This document shows, in pieces, positions 62,330 to 64,000 of a stretch of 64,000 bases of DNA. The stretch's first letter is position 1. Every line of letters starts with the position of its first letter. A model generated the notes under the pieces. It made no database searches and was not told where the DNA came from. It worked only from the letters and a program-made list of their open reading frames with translations. Both the position numbers and the translations under genes were made by a program. Location of the stretch: contig JAVKEJ010000053.1 in assembly GCA_040221475.1 (NCBI GenBank), positions 620,001 through 684,000 of the forward strand, in the 5' to 3' direction. This DNA is from WLXB01 sp040221475. Its GTDB lineage: Bacteria; Pseudomonadota; Alphaproteobacteria; Rhodospirillales; Rhodospirillaceae.

Positions 62330-64000
62330 CTACCCCGGAATGGTCGCCAACTCCGCCAATTGCGCCAACATTTGCTTAAGGCCAGACATCCGTTCATCGA
62401 CACCATACCATGTGCGAATGATGACAATTTTATGATCGGGCCGCACTTTAACTGATCCGGCTTGTTGGCTGATGAATTCAACCAATCCAGCCGGATTGGG
62501 AAACTCGTTCTTAAACAAGGTCAAAACTGCACCTTTTGGTCCAGCATCAATCTTCTCAACATGAGCTGAGCGGCACAGTGCTTTGATCGCAACAACCGTC
62601 AGAAGGTTCTCAACTTCATCCGGAATTTTACCGAAGCGATCAGCCAACTCGGCGGCAAAGTCATCCACCTCTGCCTGATCCGCCAAATCCGCAGCGCGGC
62701 GATACAATGCTAGGCGCGCGCCCAGATCTTTCACATACGTCTCCGGAATAAAGACCGGTGCGCCAAGTGTGATCTGTGGTGAAAAACGCGTCTCAGTTTC
62801 AGCTGGTTCCCCAGAAGTACCATCACGTGCTGCACTCACAGCCTCTTCCAGAAGCTGCTGGTACAGTTCGATGCCAACTTCCTTAATGTGGCCGGATTGT
62901 TCGTCGCCCAGCAGATTCCCCGCCCCGCGAATATCCAAGTCATGACTGGCCAAGGAGAAACCTGCGCCCAAGCTGTCCAGTGTCTGCATTACGTCCAGGC
63001 GTTTCTCCGCCGAGGCGGTCAGCTTTTTATTCGCCGGTACGGTTAAGTAAGCGTATGCCCGGGTTTTGGAGCGGCCCACACGACCGCGCAGTTGATACAA
63101 TTGAGACAAGCCAAACATATCAGAGCGATGAATGATGATGGTGTTCACACGTGGCAGATCCAAGCCGGATTCAATGATGTTTGTCGCCAGCAGCACATCA
63201 TATTTCCCATCGGCAAAGTCGGTCATCACGTCTTCAAGTGCCGCAGGCGCCATTTGCCCATGGGCCATTGTGAAGGTGATCTCTGGCACAAGCTTGCGAA
63301 GTTCAGTGGCAACTTTATCTAAATCCGCGAGACGCGGACAGACGTAGAAAGACTGTCCACCGCGGAATCTCTCCCGCATCAAAGCCTCTCGAACAACCAC
63401 CCGGTCATACGGTAACAGGAAGGTCCGCACAGCCAATCGATCAACAGGGGGCGTCGCAATCAGGCTCAAGTCCCTGACACCTGTGAGGGCCATCTGTAGC
63501 GTACGTGGAATGGGGGTCGCAGTCAGCGTTAAGACGTGCACGTCGGCTTTCAACTGCTTCAATGTTTCTTTGTGGCCCACCCCAAAATGCTGTTCTTCGT
63601 CGACAATAAGTAAACCCAGATTGGCGAATTTGACGGACTTGGCCAGCAGCGCATGGGTACCAATCACAATATCAACACTGCCGTCCTTCAGACCCTCTCG
63701 CACGACCTTGGCATCGCTGACGGTCACCAACCGGGAGAGTTGCTTCACTTTCACGGGAAAGCCTTCAAAGCGTGCTTTGAAATTAGCATGATGTTGCCGC
63801 GCCAATAAGGTTGTCGGTACAACCACGGCGACCTGAACGCCCGTCAGCGCGGCAACGAACGCAGCACGCAATGCAACTTCCGTTTTGCCGAATCCCACAT
63901 CTCCGCAGATCAACCGGTCCATGGGGCGACCTTTTGCGAAATCATCCATCACATCTGAAATGGCACGCAATTGATCATCTGTTTCGGAAAAGGGAAAACG
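62330..64000 (-). CDS. mfd: Transcription-repair coupling factor Mfd (C-terminal part)
   Basis: The frame continues past the right edge of the window, so the N-terminal UvrB-like and RNA polymerase-binding parts are outside. The visible 556 residues hold the translocase motor: Walker A CGDVGFGKTEVALRA, VDEEQHFG box, TLTATPIPRTL, HGQMAP, motif VI QLYQLRGRVGRSKTRAYAY and the C-terminal TRCF domain. Mfd removes RNA polymerase stalled at lesions and recruits UvrA. Confidence 0.95.
   Translation of the reverse strand, partial: RFPFSETDDQLRAISDVMDDFAKGRPMDRLICGDVGFGKTEVALRAAFVAALTGVQVAVVVPTTLLARQHHANFKARFEGFPVKVKQLSRLVTVSDAKVVREGLKDGSVDIVIGTHALLAKSVKFANLGLLIVDEEQHFGVGHKETLKQLKADVHVLTLTATPIPRTLQMALTGVRDLSLIATPPVDRLAVRTFLLPYDRVVVREALMRERFRGGQSFYVCPRLADLDKVATELRKLVPEITFTMAHGQMAPAALEDVMTDFADGKYDVLLATNIIESGLDLPRVNTIIIHRSDMFGLSQLYQLRGRVGRSKTRAYAYLTVPANKKLTASAEKRLDVMQTLDSLGAGFSLASHDLDIRGAGNLLGDEQSGHIKEVGIELYQQLLEEAVSAARDGTSGEPAETETRFSPQITLGAPVFIPETYVKDLGARLALYRRAADLADQAEVDDFAAELADRFGKIPDEVENLLTVVAIKALCRSAHVEKIDAGPKGAVLTLFKNEFPNPAGLVEFISQQAGSVKVRPDHKIVIIRTWYGVDERMSGLKQMLAQLAELATIPG

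Noticed and set aside
1..64000. CRISPR array, rRNA operon or insertion sequence
   Set aside because: No regularly spaced repeats, rRNA motifs or transposase sequences were seen on either strand.

Overview
The window looks like a chromosome segment of an alphaproteobacterium of moderate GC content. The best evidence is gene order: ntrX-trkA-dat-(HAD)-hfq-hflX at the left, and the block MBL hydrolase-tatD-metG-holB-tmk-D,D-carboxypeptidase-rlpA-mltB at 15.2-23.8 kb, both typical of alphaproteobacteria. A Rhodospirillales-like marine or soil lineage would fit, but I cannot fix genus from sequence alone.

Layout. 1-8.1 kb: nitrogen/redox regulator NtrX (5' end outside), K+ uptake TrkA, D-amino acid aminotransferase, HAD phosphatase, Hfq, HflX, an inositol-monophosphatase-family enzyme, then on the other strand a lipoprotein and MazG. 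8.1-15.2 kb: an accessory stretch with a 998-residue pseudopilin-like/LamG-like/glycine-rich surface protein, a divergent SRAP protein, a VOC protein, a membrane protein paired with a Trypco2-like protein, a palindrome-rich block, an HTH protein and a GFA-family protein. 15.2-23.8 kb (minus strand): housekeeping replication, translation and cell-wall genes. 24.0-30.4 kb: a membrane class III cyclase followed by an NMT1-type ABC transporter, facing an mtnP-mtnA-class II aldolase operon that probably runs the methylthio-DHAP shunt for 5'-methylthioadenosine. A tRNA-Ser(UGA) sits at 30.5 kb.

30.6-52.8 kb is the most unusual part. It has a two-subunit molybdopterin enzyme resembling pyrogallol-phloroglucinol transhydroxylase, whose large subunit carries an extra SCP2-like N-terminus; two tandem nitrilase paralogues; three DUF1838 proteins; three related SAM methyltransferases, two of them with twin-arginine signal peptides; two receiver proteins lacking the phosphoacceptor Asp; two MFS exporters; an alpha/beta hydrolase without the usual Ser and His; an exported formylglycine-type (SUMF1) fold protein; and an exported short-chain dehydrogenase with an internal deletion of its active site. 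These together look like an undescribed envelope-linked metabolic cluster.

52.9-64 kb: MOSC protein, PepSY membrane protein, DUF3303 and GFA proteins, an ammonium transporter with a clean sigma-54 promoter and an intrinsic terminator, a SulP anion transporter, a Rieske oxygenase, a methyltransferase-like protein, a MipA/OmpV outer membrane protein and the 3' part of mfd (running off the window). No CRISPR, rRNA or insertion sequence was seen.
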